A DNA stretch of 64,000 nt from Uliginosibacterium flavum (GCF_040566545.1 NZ_JBEWZI010000001.1:248001-312000); one strand, 5' to 3'. Counted from the first letter of the stretch, positions 52,339-61,649 are shown. Numbers and translations are program-made. The notes: generated by a model from the letters alone, not told the origin.

Positions 52339-55125
52339 TTACAGGCTACGAGCGATTTCCTGGATTTCGTAAACCTCCAGCAGATCGCCTTCCTGAATAT
52401 CGTTGTAGTTCTTGAGCGACAGACCGCACTCGTAACCCGTCTTGACTTCCTTGACGTCATCCTTGAAGCGCTTGAGCGACTCAAGTTCGCCGTCAAATTG
52501 CACCACGTGATTACGCAACAGGCGCACACGTGAATTGCGCTTGATCGTGCCATCCAGCACGTAACAACCGGCAATCGAGCCAACCTTGGAGATAACGATA
52601 ACCTGACGAATTTCGACCGAACCCGTGATCTGCTCACGTTTTTCAGGTGCCAACATGCCAGACAGCGCAGACTTCACTTCATCTACAGCCGCATAGATGA
52701 TGTTGTAGTAGCGGATATCCACACCGAAGTTCTCAGCCAACTTGCGCGAATTCGCGTCCGCCCGGGTATTGAAGCCGATGATGACCGCTTGCGATGCCTG
52801 AGCCAGATTGACGTCCGACTCCGAAATCCCGCCCACTGCGGCATGAATGACATTGACCCGCACTTCGCCCGTAGACAGCTTCTGCAGCGACTGCACCAAA
52901 GCCTCTTGCGAACCCTGCACATCGGCCTTGACAATCAGGTTCAGCGACTTGACTTCGCCTTCCGTCATCTGATCCATCAGCGTTTCGAGCTTGGCGGCCT
53001 GCTGTTTGGCGAGCTTCACATCGCGATACTTGCCCTGACGGAACTGGGCAATTTCACGCGCCTTGCGCTCGTCAGCCATCACCATGACTTCATCGCCCGC
53101 AGACGGCACTTCGGACAGGCCAAGAATTTCGACTGGAATCGAAGGGCCCGCTTCGTTGATCGCCTTGCCGTTCTCATCCAGCATTGCACGGATCTTGCCG
53201 AAGGCAGCGCCAGCCAACACCGTATCGCCGCGCCGCAGCGTGCCGCTTTGCACCAGCATGGTGGCGACCGGACCACGTCCCTTATCCAGGCGCGCCTCAA
53301 TAATCAGGCCCTTGGCCGGCGAATCAATCGCGGCCGTCAGCTCCAGTACTTCGGCTTGCAGCAGGATATTTTCGAGCAACTCGTCGATACCCAGACCCGT
53401 CTTGGCCGACACCTGACAGAACGGCGAATCACCACCGTACTCTTCCGGCACCACACCCTCAGTCACCAGTTCCTGCTTGACGCGCTCAGGGTTGGCATCC
53501 GGCTTGTCAATCTTGTTCACCGCCACAACCAGAGGCACGCCCGCAGCCTTGGCATGGTGAATAGCTTCCTTGGTCTGCGGCATCACGCCGTCATCCGCCG
53601 CCACCACCAGAATCACGATATCGGTCGCCTTGGCACCCCGGGCACGCATGGCCGTAAAGGCCTCGTGACCCGGCGTATCGAGAAAGGTGATCATGCCGCG
53701 CGGGGTTTCTACGTGGTAAGCACCAATGTGCTGCGTAATCCCGCCAGCCTCACCTGCAGCCACCTTGGCGCGCCGGATATAGTCGAGCAATGAGGTCTTG
53801 CCGTGGTCCACGTGGCCCATGATGGTCACGACCGGCGCACGGTGGATCAGCTCAAAGTCTTTGGTTTCGCCATCAACTACCAGGAAGGCTTCCGGATCAT
53901 CAAGCTTGGCAGCCAGTGCCTGATGGCCCATTTCCTCCACGATAATCATCGCGGTTTCCTGATCCAGCACCTGATTGATCGTCACCATCTGACCCATCAT
54001 CATCATTTTCTTGATGACTTCGGTCGCCTTTACGGCCATTTTGTGCGCCAGATCGGCCACTGAAATGGTTTCAGGCACATGCACTTCACGCACCACGGGC
54101 TCAGTCGGAGCCTGGAATTGCGTCGCGCTGTCAGCACCATGACGGTTGCCATGACGGCTACCACCACGCGGACCGCCACGCCAGTTTGCAGTGCCGCCCG
54201 TCGTGTCGCCACGCGTCTTGATCCCGCCACGCTTCTTGGCATCATCAGTCCATGCGGTCTTGGCAGGAGCAGCCGGTTTTTTCGGTGCATCAGCGGCCTT
54301 GGCCGGCTTGTGCAAAGTACCGTCCTTGCGAGCAGTTTCAGCCTTGGCGGCTTTGGCAGCCTTGGCCTGTGCAATAACCGCATCGGCCTCTGCTTTCACC
54401 TTGGCTTCAGCAGCTTTGCGCACAGCAGCCTCTTCGGCCAGCTTGCGCGCCACAATCTGAGCTTCCTTCTCGCGCTTCTCGGCCGCTTGGTGGGCGAGCA
54501 ATTCACGGTGACGTCGTTCGTCACGTTCACGTGCGGTTTCCACGCGCGGAGCAGCCTCGACCACAGGTGCAACAAGCTCTGGTTCAGCGACAGCAGCCGG
54601 AGCGGCAACCGGCTCAGGTTCAACAATGGGCTCAGGTTCTGGCACAACAACCGGCTCGGGCTCAGGCTCGACAACGGGCTCAGGCTCGACAACGGGCTCA
54701 GGCTCAGGCACGAACTCAGCGACCACCTCTTTTTCCACTGGCGCAACATACTCCTGCGCATCGTCAGCCGATGCCACAGCAAGCACATCCTGCTCTTCAG
54801 ACGCCCCGTCCGCAGATTCATCAGAATCGTCGCGCTTGACGAAGGTGCGTTTTTTACGCACTTCCACCTGAATCGTACGGGCCTTGCCCGTCGAATCAGC
54901 GGCCTTGATTTCGGTCGTCTGCTTACGCGTCAGCGTAATTTTCGACTTGCCAGTGGTATCGCCATGCGATTTGCGCAGGTATTCCAGCAGACGAGCCTTG
55001 TCCTGCTCACTCACTGCATCGCTCGGACCAGACTTCGCCACACCAGCCTTCTCGAATTGTTCGAGCAAAGCCGGCGCCGGCATTTTCAATTCCGTGGCAA
55101 ATTCCGCCACGCTTAGTTGCGCCAT
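52339..55125 (-). CDS. infB: Translation initiation factor IF-2
   Basis: IF-2 brings fMet-tRNA to the 30S subunit in a GTP-dependent way. The 928-residue protein has the N-terminal IF2N fold (MAQLSVAEFATELKMPAPAL), a long low-complexity region with EPEPVV-type repeats and Ala/Lys-rich helices, the G domain (GHVDHGKTSLLDYIRRAKVA, DTPGHEAFTAMRARGAKATD, AVNKIDKPDAN) and the C-terminal domains ending VYEIQEIARSL. It lies 21 bases after nusA. The proline-glutamate repeats are encoded by short direct DNA repeats around 54640-54715. Confidence 0.98.
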   Translation of the reverse strand: MAQLSVAEFATELKMPAPALLEQFEKAGVAKSGPSDAVSEQDKARLLEYLRKSHGDTTGKSKITLTRKQTTEIKAADSTGKARTIQVEVRKKRTFVKRDDSDESADGASEEQDVLAVASADDAQEYVAPVEKEVVAEFVPEPEPVVEPEPVVEPEPEPVVVPEPEPIVEPEPVAAPAAVAEPELVAPVVEAAPRVETARERDERRHRELLAHQAAEKREKEAQIVARKLAEEAAVRKAAEAKVKAEADAVIAQAKAAKAAKAETARKDGTLHKPAKAADAPKKPAAPAKTAWTDDAKKRGGIKTRGDTTGGTANWRGGPRGGSRHGNRHGADSATQFQAPTEPVVREVHVPETISVADLAHKMAVKATEVIKKMMMMGQMVTINQVLDQETAMIIVEEMGHQALAAKLDDPEAFLVVDGETKDFELIHRAPVVTIMGHVDHGKTSLLDYIRRAKVAAGEAGGITQHIGAYHVETPRGMITFLDTPGHEAFTAMRARGAKATDIVILVVAADDGVMPQTKEAIHHAKAAGVPLVVAVNKIDKPDANPERVKQELVTEGVVPEEYGGDSPFCQVSAKTGLGIDELLENILLQAEVLELTAAIDSPAKGLIIEARLDKGRGPVATMLVQSGTLRRGDTVLAGAAFGKIRAMLDENGKAINEAGPSIPVEILGLSEVPSAGDEVMVMADERKAREIAQFRQGKYRDVKLAKQQAAKLETLMDQMTEGEVKSLNLIVKADVQGSQEALVQSLQKLSTGEVRVNVIHAAVGGISESDVNLAQASQAVIIGFNTRADANSRKLAENFGVDIRYYNIIYAAVDEVKSALSGMLAPEKREQITGSVEIRQVIVISKVGSIAGCYVLDGTIKRNSRVRLLRNHVVQFDGELESLKRFKDDVKEVKTGYECGLSLKNYNDIQEGDLLEVYEIQEIARSL
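54640..54715. repeat. Short direct repeats within infB
   Basis: GGCTCAGGCTCGACAACGG is repeated in tandem with variants and encodes the EPEPVV-rich linker of IF-2. Such arrays can change length without shifting the frame. Confidence 0.75.
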
Positions 55126-55146
55126 TGTGTACTTCTCCCCGCTTAC

Positions 55147-56619
55147 TTACACGAACCAGTGCGCACGCGCCTTGGTAATCAGATCCTTGGCACGGGCTTC
55201 ATCGATACCACCGATTTCCACCAGTTCGTCCACCGCGAGATCGGCCAGATCCTCGCGAGTCTTTACACTGCCTTGGGCCAACTTGGCCGCCAGCGGATTA
55301 TCCATACCTTCAAGACTGAGCAGATCATCTGCCACGCCTTCCAGCTGTTCTTCACTCACAATCGCTTCGGTCAGCAGCACATTCCGCGCACGCTGACGCA
55401 GCTCATTAACGGTATCTTCGTCAAAAGCTTCGATTTCCAGCATTTCGGCTAGCGGCACATAAGCCACCTCTTCCAGCGAAGAGAACCCCTCTTCGATCAG
55501 GATAGAGGCAACTTCTTCATCCACATCCAGCTTCGCGCAGAACAAGGCCAGCAAACGCCCCTGCTCTTCCCCGCTCTTCTGCGCGGCAGCAGCTTCGGTC
55601 ATCAGGTTGATGTTCCAGCCAGTCAGCTCGGAAGCCAGCTTGACGTTCTGACCACCACGACCAATCGCCATCGCCAGATTGCCTTCATCCACCACCACAT
55701 CCATGCTGTGTGACTCTTCGTCGACCACGATGGAGCTGACTTCGGCCGGTGCCAAGGCGCTGATCACGAACTGCGCCGGATCGGCAGACCACAGCACGAT
55801 ATCGACGTTCTCGCCACCCAGCTCGTTACGCACGGCGGTGACGCGCGAACCGCGCAAGCCCACACAGGTACCGATCGGATCAATTCGCTGATCATTCGAC
55901 TTCACGGCAATCTTGGCACGCAAGCCAGGGTCACGCGCGGCAGCCTTGATTTCCAGCAGACCATCTTCCATCTCCGGAACTTCAAGTTCGAAGAGATAAG
56001 TGATGAAATCCGGAGCGCTGCGCGAGAGCACCAACTGCGGACCACGTGCACCACGATCAATACGCAACAAGAAAGCACGCACGCGGTCGCCGACACGCAG
56101 ATTTTCTTTCGGAATCTGCTGATCGCGCGGCAGCACAGCCTCCATGCGGCCGACTTCGACGATAGCATTGCCGCGCTCCATGCGCTTGATGCTACCCGTC
56201 ACCAGATGCTCGCCACGATCCAGGAAGTCATTGAGGATCTGCTCGCGCTCGGCGTCACGGATCTTCTGCAGAATCACCTGCTTGGCGGCCTGGGCACCGA
56301 TACGACCGAAGTCAATCGGCTCCAGCGCCTCTTCGACGTACTCACCGACTTCAATATCCGGGAACTGTTCGCGAGCATCGATCAGACCCATCTGGGCCTC
56401 ATCGTTTTCAACCTCAGCATCGGGCAGCACCAGCCAGCGACGGAAAGACTCATAGTCGCCGGATTCGCGGTCAATCGACACGCGCACTTCGGCTTCCTCG
56501 TGAATCCACTTCTTGGTAGCAGATGCCAACGCCATTTCCAGCGCAGCAAAGACGATATCCTTGGCAACGTTCTTTTCACGTGCCAACGCATCGACAAGCA
56601 GCAAAACTTCGCGGCTCAT
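55147..56619 (-). CDS. nusA: Transcription termination/antitermination factor NusA
   Basis: NusA binds RNA polymerase and modulates pausing, termination and antitermination. The 490 residues comprise the N-terminal polymerase-binding domain (MSREVLLLVDALAREKNVAK), S1 (LVTGSIKRMERGNAIVEVGR), KH1/KH2 (GTCVGLRGSRVTAVRNELGG, NLAMAIGRGGQNVKLASELT) and the two C-terminal acidic helix-hairpin repeats found in proteobacterial NusA, ending KARAHWFV. It is the second gene of rimP-nusA-infB. A terminator-like hairpin directly before rimP may allow NusA to act on its own operon. Confidence 0.98.
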   Translation of the reverse strand: MSREVLLLVDALAREKNVAKDIVFAALEMALASATKKWIHEEAEVRVSIDRESGDYESFRRWLVLPDAEVENDEAQMGLIDAREQFPDIEVGEYVEEALEPIDFGRIGAQAAKQVILQKIRDAEREQILNDFLDRGEHLVTGSIKRMERGNAIVEVGRMEAVLPRDQQIPKENLRVGDRVRAFLLRIDRGARGPQLVLSRSAPDFITYLFELEVPEMEDGLLEIKAAARDPGLRAKIAVKSNDQRIDPIGTCVGLRGSRVTAVRNELGGENVDIVLWSADPAQFVISALAPAEVSSIVVDEESHSMDVVVDEGNLAMAIGRGGQNVKLASELTGWNINLMTEAAAAQKSGEEQGRLLALFCAKLDVDEEVASILIEEGFSSLEEVAYVPLAEMLEIEAFDEDTVNELRQRARNVLLTEAIVSEEQLEGVADDLLSLEGMDNPLAAKLAQGSVKTREDLADLAVDELVEIGGIDEARAKDLITKARAHWFV

Positions 56620-56646
56620 TATTTCAATCCCCTGAAAGCGAATTCA

Positions 56647-57075
56647 TCAAAATTTGGGTACCAGGCGCGCTTTTTCCACTTGATCCAGTGGCAAAACGAC
56701 CTCACTTTTTTCGGTCTGAAGGATCACTGCACCATCGCGCATACCCAGCAGAACCCCTGCAAAATTACGTTGATTACCAATCGGCAAACGGGTCCGAACC
56801 TGCGCTTGCTGCCCCGCAAAACGTTCAAAATCCGCAGCCTTCTTCAACGGTCTATCCAAGCCCGGCGAAGACACCTCAAGACGGTCGTACTCGAACTGCT
56901 CAACTTCGAACAAACGCGTCAACTGATTACTCACTGCAGCGCAATCTTCCACCACAATGCCACGCTCGATATCCATGAAAATACGCAAAACACGCCCTTT
57001 GGGCGACATTTCGATATCCACCAATTCGTAGCCCATACCACTGAGCGTTTGTTCTACTAGCTGTACAAGATCCAT
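56647..57075 (-). CDS. rimP: Ribosome maturation factor RimP
   Basis: RimP is needed for 30S subunit maturation. The 142-residue protein starts MDLVQLVEQTLSGMGYELVD and contains RVLRIFMDIERGIVVEDCAA, VSNQLTRLFEVE and VSSPGLDRPLKKAADFERFA, the family core. The frame is open 10 codons upstream, into a hairpin; the ATG at 57075 follows CCGGA and matches the family start. First gene of the nusA operon, 16-40 bases downstream of a rho-independent-type hairpin. Confidence 0.96.
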   Translation of the reverse strand: MDLVQLVEQTLSGMGYELVDIEMSPKGRVLRIFMDIERGIVVEDCAAVSNQLTRLFEVEQFEYDRLEVSSPGLDRPLKKAADFERFAGQQAQVRTRLPIGNQRNFAGVLLGMRDGAVILQTEKSEVVLPLDQVEKARLVPKF

Positions 57076-57090
57076 TCCGGCGCCACAAAT

Positions 57091-57116
57091 AAAAAATGGG
57101 CACAAAGCCCATCTTG
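57091..57116 (-). terminator. Hairpin with T-run just upstream of rimP
   Basis: On the minus strand AAGATGGGC-TTTGT-GCCCATTTT forms up to 9 bp and continues as a run of Ts. It is 16 bases before the rimP ATG, so it either ends rluB transcripts or acts as an attenuator in the rimP-nusA leader. Confidence 0.8.
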
Positions 57117-57304
57117 ATTACTTAAGCCGGCCAAAAGGCCGACGGGAATCAACAAAACGCGCGGATTCTAGCACATCGCCGCCGCACAGTAAATCGCCAC
57201 GGCATGCCAAGGTCTGTTGGCATACACGCAATCCCTGAATGCATGCCCCCTGAAACACCACGCCTGGCGGACCTGACCAAGCACCCTGCCCGCACAGGCA
57301 ATGT

Positions 57305-58780
57305 TTACGCGCTTTCCACAGCAGCCGGTTTATTGCGCCGAGGCCCACGTGGCCGACGACGCTTGCTGCTGGCGGGCTTGTCGCCCCCGCCCTCAACACT
57401 CACAGCTTCAACCGGAGCGCCTTCTGCGCGAGGCCCTTCCGCACGCGGACGTTGGCGATTGCCGCCGCGACGGCCATCACGATTAGTGCCTTCAGGACGC
57501 GCCTCAGCACTCGCACCCTCAGCCGGCGCGCCCTCGACGCGCGGAGCGCCTTCAGGTCGCGGGCGCTGGCGATTTGCTCCGCCACGACGACCATCACGAT
57601 TGCCACCACCCTCGCCCCGACGTCCTTCAGCCGGCGCGCCTTCCGGGCGTGGCCCAGCCTGTTTAACGTGTGGGCGGGTACTACGCGGACCCTTGGGCGC
57701 ACGCTTGTCTTCCGGACGCTGCTGGCGCTGCTCAACCGGCTTGCCGGTCAGCACGGCAACCTGCTCCGCCGACATCTCTTCGTACATACCGCGCTTGAGG
57801 CGACTCGGCAGTTCAACCTGCCCGTAGCGCACGCGCATCAAACGACTAACCGTCAGGCCAATGGTTTCGAACATGCGCCGCACTTCGCGATTGCGCCCTT
57901 CCGACAGAGTGACGCGATACCAGTGATTGGAACCTTCACCACCTTCGTCGCGCAGAGTCGCAAACTTGGCCATGCCATCTTCAAGCTGAATCCCGTCGGT
58001 GAGCTGCTTGATCTGCTCATCCGTCAATTCACCCAGCAAACGCACCGCGTACTCGCGCTCGATCTCGTAACGCGGATGCATCATGCGGTTGGCCAGATCG
58101 CCGTCATCGGTAAACAACAGCAAGCCGGAGGTATTGAAATCCAGACGGCCAATCGCGATCCAGCGCCCCTTGTTGATGGCCGGCAAACGATCAAACACGC
58201 TCGGACGACCTTCCGGATCGTCCTTGGAAACGATCTCGCCTTCCGGCTTGTGATAAACCAGCACGCGTGAACCACGTTTCTGCAGCTCAGCCGCAAAGCG
58301 CAGATTCACCATCTTGCCGTTCACCTTGACGCGATCACCGGGGCCGATTTTCTGACCCAGAAAGGAGGGCTCGCCATTCACGCTGACGCGGCCGGCGGTA
58401 ATCCACTCCTCAAGCTCGCGACGCGACGCATAGCCGGCCTGCGCCAACACTTTCTGGATGCGCTCGTTCGGCGCATCGATCACCGTCGTGCCTTTGCGAC
58501 CGGCCATTTCATCGACCGCAGCGCCCCAACGGCCACGGCGTGCGCCGCCAGCCAGCTCGGGATTGGCGGGTTGTTCCAGCACGCTCAGAAACGCAAGTTG
58601 GCCGTCGTGTTCGCCTTCGATGAAATCGGGCGAATCAAAATCGATATCCGGTACGGACGGTGCAGCCGGGCGGCGTGCGCCGGCGTGATTGTTGTTACGC
58701 GAGCGATTGCCTGTCGTCGTCGAGGGACGGATCGGGCTGTTCGGCGGGCGTGGACGACGCGGCTTGGGCGGTGTCGACAA
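57305..58780 (-). CDS. rluB: 23S rRNA pseudouridine-2605 synthase with long basic tail
   Basis: RluB modifies U2605 of 23S rRNA. The core has an S4-like domain (ERIQKVLAQAGYASRRELEE) and the catalytic Asp214 in GRLDFNTSGLLLFTDDGDLA, followed by GRNREVRRMFETIGLTVSRL. The N-terminal ~90 residues and the C-terminal ~130 residues are disordered extensions; the tail is built of Arg/Gly/Glu/Pro repeats such as RPEGAP and NRDGRRGG. The start appears to be TTG (58780) with AAGGAG ahead, overlapping scpB by 86 bases; an internal ATG at codon 92 is an alternative. Same strand as scpA-scpB. Confidence 0.9.
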   Translation of the reverse strand: MSTPPKPRRPRPPNSPIRPSTTTGNRSRNNNHAGARRPAAPSVPDIDFDSPDFIEGEHDGQLAFLSVLEQPANPELAGGARRGRWGAAVDEMAGRKGTTVIDAPNERIQKVLAQAGYASRRELEEWITAGRVSVNGEPSFLGQKIGPGDRVKVNGKMVNLRFAAELQKRGSRVLVYHKPEGEIVSKDDPEGRPSVFDRLPAINKGRWIAIGRLDFNTSGLLLFTDDGDLANRMMHPRYEIEREYAVRLLGELTDEQIKQLTDGIQLEDGMAKFATLRDEGGEGSNHWYRVTLSEGRNREVRRMFETIGLTVSRLMRVRYGQVELPSRLKRGMYEEMSAEQVAVLTGKPVEQRQQRPEDKRAPKGPRSTRPHVKQAGPRPEGAPAEGRRGEGGGNRDGRRGGANRQRPRPEGAPRVEGAPAEGASAEARPEGTNRDGRRGGNRQRPRAEGPRAEGAPVEAVSVEGGGDKPASSKRRRPRGPRRNKPAAVESA

Positions 58781-59414
58781 GATCTAATACTCCTTCTAGC
58801 TCGGCCAAAGGTGGCAGCTCAGTCAGGCTGCGCAGGCCGAGATCATCCAAGAATTTCTTCGTGGTGGCATAAAGGGCCGGGCGGCCCGGGGTATCGCGGT
58901 GACCAATCGTGTCGATCCAACCGCGGGTTTCCAACAATTTAACTATCTGGCTGGAGACCGTGACCCCGCGGATATCTTCAATGTCTCCGCGAGTAACGGG
59001 CTGACGATACACGATGATTGCCAAGGTTTCCAGCACCGCGCGCGAATAACGCGGCGCGCGGGTTTCTTTCAAACGATCCAGATACGGCTGCAAAGCCTCC
59101 CGGGTCTGAAACCGCCAGCCCGTCGCCAGGCGCAAAAGCTCGGCGCTGCGCCCCTGCCAGTCCGCCTGCAGATCGACCAGCAAACGCCCCATCAGCTCGG
59201 CACCGATATCGGGCTCGAACAGGCGCCGCAGCACTGCCGCGCTCAGCGGTTCGGTCGTCGACAGCAGCGCCGCCTCGATCACCTGCTTGGCCAGCTTCAC
59301 ATCGATCCCGCCAAACGCAGCCTCCCCCGGCATCTCGGCCAACGGCGACTCATCGATCGGTTCGGCGTTTTGCTCAGGCTGCTCGGACATTTGCGGATTC
59401 ATTGATTCGGACAT
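58695..59414 (-). CDS. scpB: Segregation and condensation protein B
   Basis: ScpB is the winged-helix partner in the SMC-ScpAB condensin. From MSESMNPQMSEQ the protein has 239 residues; the folded part starts near KLAKQVIEAALLSTTEPLSA and continues with LRLATGWRFQTREALQPYLD, YSRAVLETLAIIVYRQPVTR and DIEDIRGVTVSSQIVKLLET, RGWIDTIGHRDTPGRPALYA. The start codon lies within scpA (41-base overlap); ATGs at 59402 and 59390 would shorten the acidic N-terminus. The C-terminal end overlaps the rluB start. Confidence 0.93.
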   Translation of the reverse strand: MSESMNPQMSEQPEQNAEPIDESPLAEMPGEAAFGGIDVKLAKQVIEAALLSTTEPLSAAVLRRLFEPDIGAELMGRLLVDLQADWQGRSAELLRLATGWRFQTREALQPYLDRLKETRAPRYSRAVLETLAIIVYRQPVTRGDIEDIRGVTVSSQIVKLLETRGWIDTIGHRDTPGRPALYATTKKFLDDLGLRSLTELPPLAELEGVLDLVDTAQAASSTPAEQPDPSLDDDRQSLA

Positions 59415-60216
59415 AGATCGCTTCCATCGGCGCATTCTGGGTCACCAGCGCCAGCCTTTCCTTGACCAGTTCCAGCACCGCCAGAAAGCCCACCACCAAG
59501 CTGGCCACACCATGCGTAAAGTCAAACAGATCCTCAAACGCCACATCGCCTGCGCCCTGCAGGCGCCGCAGAATCAGGGTCATGTGCTCGCGCACCGACA
59601 ATTCCTCGCGCTGAATATGGTGATTCTGGTTCAACTTGGCTCGACGCAGCAGCGCCAGCCAGGCCGTCTGCAGATCAATCAGGTCGATATCCGGCAAACG
59701 CTCCACCGTCTTCTCGGCAACATGCACGGCCACCCACTCGAAATCCCGTTCGGCACGCGGCATCCGCTCCAGCTGCTGCGCGCTGCGCTTCATGCGCTCG
59801 TATTCCATCAGCCGGCGCACCAGCTCGGCGCGCGGATCCAGCTCGCTGTCCTCAGCCTTTTCGCGTGGCGGCTTGGGTAGCAACATGCGCGACTTGATAT
59901 CGAGCAGCGTCGCTGCCATCAACAGATAGTCCGCCGCCAGCTCCAGATTGGTCGAACGCATCGCCTCGACATACACCAGATACTGCGCGGTCAGCGGCGC
60001 CATCTGGATGTCCAGAATATTCAGGCTGGCGCGCCGGATCAGGTACAACAACAAATCCAGTGGCCCTTCAAAAGTGTCGAGAAACACCTCCAGCGCATCC
60101 GGCGGAATATACAGATCCGTCGGCATTGCCAGCATCGATTCGCCATGAATCCGCGCGTGAAAGCGCAGCGGCAGCTCGGGGGCAGCTTGGTCAACCTGGG
60201 TCACAGAACTCGTCAT
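59374..60216 (-). CDS. scpA: Segregation and condensation protein A
   Basis: ScpA is the kleisin of the bacterial SMC complex. The 280-residue protein contains FEGPLDLLLYLIRRASLNIL (the kleisin N-terminal core), YLVYVEAMRSTNLELAADYL, LMAATLLDIKSRMLLPKPP and the C-terminal winged-helix part LRRLQGAGDVAFEDLFDF, VGFLAVLELVKERLALVTQN. The first ~35 residues are less conserved; an ATG at residue 28 or 31 could also serve. It heads the scpA-scpB-rluB group. Confidence 0.93.
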   Translation of the reverse strand: MTSSVTQVDQAAPELPLRFHARIHGESMLAMPTDLYIPPDALEVFLDTFEGPLDLLLYLIRRASLNILDIQMAPLTAQYLVYVEAMRSTNLELAADYLLMAATLLDIKSRMLLPKPPREKAEDSELDPRAELVRRLMEYERMKRSAQQLERMPRAERDFEWVAVHVAEKTVERLPDIDLIDLQTAWLALLRRAKLNQNHHIQREELSVREHMTLILRRLQGAGDVAFEDLFDFTHGVASLVVGFLAVLELVKERLALVTQNAPMEAIYVRINESANVRAA

Positions 60217-60258
60217 GCTGCACTCAGTCGTAGAAAACGCGTTGCCGGACCACGAAGC

Positions 60259-60915
60259 TCAGACTCCGGTAAAAAACAGCAGGAATGACAAAATCGGGCG
60301 CGCAACATAGCGCAACACGTAATCAAGCACACCGAAATACAGCAAGCCAATCAGGATATAAAAACCGTAAGGTTCGAGACGTGACCAGGCAATCGCCTGT
60401 CGCATCGGCAGCAGGCTGACCGCAATGCGCCCGCCATCCAGCGGCGGGATGGGAACCAGATTGATCAACATGAGGCCGACATTCACCAACATGCCGCGCT
60501 GGGCCAGATCAAACCAGAGTGAATCTGGCGAACTCTGCCAGCGAATCAGAAACCCGATCAGTAGTGCCCAAACAATTGCCTGTACAAAATTCGATGCTGG
60601 GCCAGCCGCAGCCACCCACAGCATATCGGCCTTCGGACTACGCAAACGATTGAAATCCACCGGCACTGGTTTGGCCCAACCGAAAGGCGGAAAACTGGCG
60701 CCGGTGATGGCGTTCATCAGCACAATACCTCCCGGTACCAACAAGGTCCCCACCAGATCGACGTGCTTGATCGGGTTGAGCGTAATCCGCCCTGCCAAAT
60801 GCGCAGTCGGATCGCCGAACATACGCGCCACATAGCCGTGAGCCGCCTCGTGCAGTGTAATCGCCAACACGACGGGAACTGCCCAGATGACGATATCGAG
60901 AATTATCTTGTCCAT
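60259..60915 (-). CDS. Site-2 protease family (M50) membrane protein
   Basis: The 218-residue polytopic protein contains the zinc motif HEAAH (residues 22-26) in ITLHEAAHGYVARMFGDPTA and the second ligand region in LINLVPIPPLDGGRIAVSLL, the marks of short S2P-like proteases. The length and the absence of a PDZ domain fit the SpoIVFB/YwhC-like subgroup of unknown function. It lies 42 bases upstream of scpA on the same strand, an arrangement common in betaproteobacteria, between the YciO gene and scpA. Confidence 0.93.
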   Translation of the reverse strand: MDKIILDIVIWAVPVVLAITLHEAAHGYVARMFGDPTAHLAGRITLNPIKHVDLVGTLLVPGGIVLMNAITGASFPPFGWAKPVPVDFNRLRSPKADMLWVAAAGPASNFVQAIVWALLIGFLIRWQSSPDSLWFDLAQRGMLVNVGLMLINLVPIPPLDGGRIAVSLLPMRQAIAWSRLEPYGFYILIGLLYFGVLDYVLRYVARPILSFLLFFTGV

Positions 60916-60952
60916 AAGATCGCTATTTTATTCCATTTCAAAAGCGAGGCAG

Positions 60953-61000
60953 CCGCAAAGACGAGGCTCAGTGCTGAAGCACGACCAGCCGAAGTTGCCA
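60953..61000 (+). repeat. Intergenic repeat related to 16138-16190
   Basis: GCCGCAAAGACGAGGCTCAG followed by GCTGAAGCACG and CCGAAG closely matches GCCGCGAAGACGAGGCGCAG with GCTGGAGCACGG and GACGAAG at 16138-16190. Both lie in intergenic DNA. Confidence 0.6.
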
Positions 61001-61025
61001 AAGGCAGGCCTGATTTGAGATGAAG

Positions 61026-61649
61026 CTACAGACCCAAAGGCCCTAAAGCGCCCTTACCCTCGCGGATCAACTCCGGTGCACCGGAAGTCAGATCGACGAC
61101 CGTCGTCGCTTCAAGGCCGCAAGAGCCCGCGTCAATCACCAGATCCAGCACCTTCTTCAGGCGATCACGAATCTCTTCGGCGTCGGTCGGCGGCAATTCT
61201 TCATCAGGCAGTAGCAAGGTCGAGGACAGCAGCGGCTCGCCCAGTTCTGCCAGCAAAGCGCTGAGCACCGGATGATCCGGCACGCGCAGGCCGATGGTCT
61301 TGCGCTTGGGGTGCAATACCCGGCGCGGCAGCTCCTTGGTGCCTTCAAGAATGAAAGTGTAGGCGCCCGGCGTAGTCGCCTTGAGCAAACGATACTGGGC
61401 GTTATCGACACGCGCATAGGTCGCGATTTCCGACAGGTCGCGGCACATCAGCGTGAAGTGGTGACGCTCATCCACGCCACGAATCTTCCGGATGCGATCC
61501 AGCACGGCCGCATCACCGGTCAGACCCACCAGCGAATAGGCGCAATCGGTCGGCACGGCAATCAGGCCGCCCTTGCGCAGAATCTCCGCCGCCTGACGGA
61601 TCAGGCGAGCTTGCGGTTGCTCGGGATGAATTTCAAATAGCTGTGGCAT
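61026..61649 (-). CDS. YciO-type Sua5/YrdC family protein
   Basis: The 207-residue protein has a YrdC-like domain: KGGLIAVPTDCAYSLVGLTG, KIRGVDERHHFTLMCRDLSE, GAYTFILEGTKELPRRVLHP and the RKTIGLRVPDHPV element. It belongs to the YciO branch, related to the threonylcarbamoyl-AMP synthases of t6A modification but with uncertain activity. I use the ATG at 61649 (MPQLFEIHPEQPQ); one six codons upstream is less typical. It follows the PHP phosphoesterase gene by 52 bases, a pairing often seen in betaproteobacteria. Confidence 0.9.
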   Translation of the reverse strand: MPQLFEIHPEQPQARLIRQAAEILRKGGLIAVPTDCAYSLVGLTGDAAVLDRIRKIRGVDERHHFTLMCRDLSEIATYARVDNAQYRLLKATTPGAYTFILEGTKELPRRVLHPKRKTIGLRVPDHPVLSALLAELGEPLLSSTLLLPDEELPPTDAEEIRDRLKKVLDLVIDAGSCGLEATTVVDLTSGAPELIREGKGALGPLGL

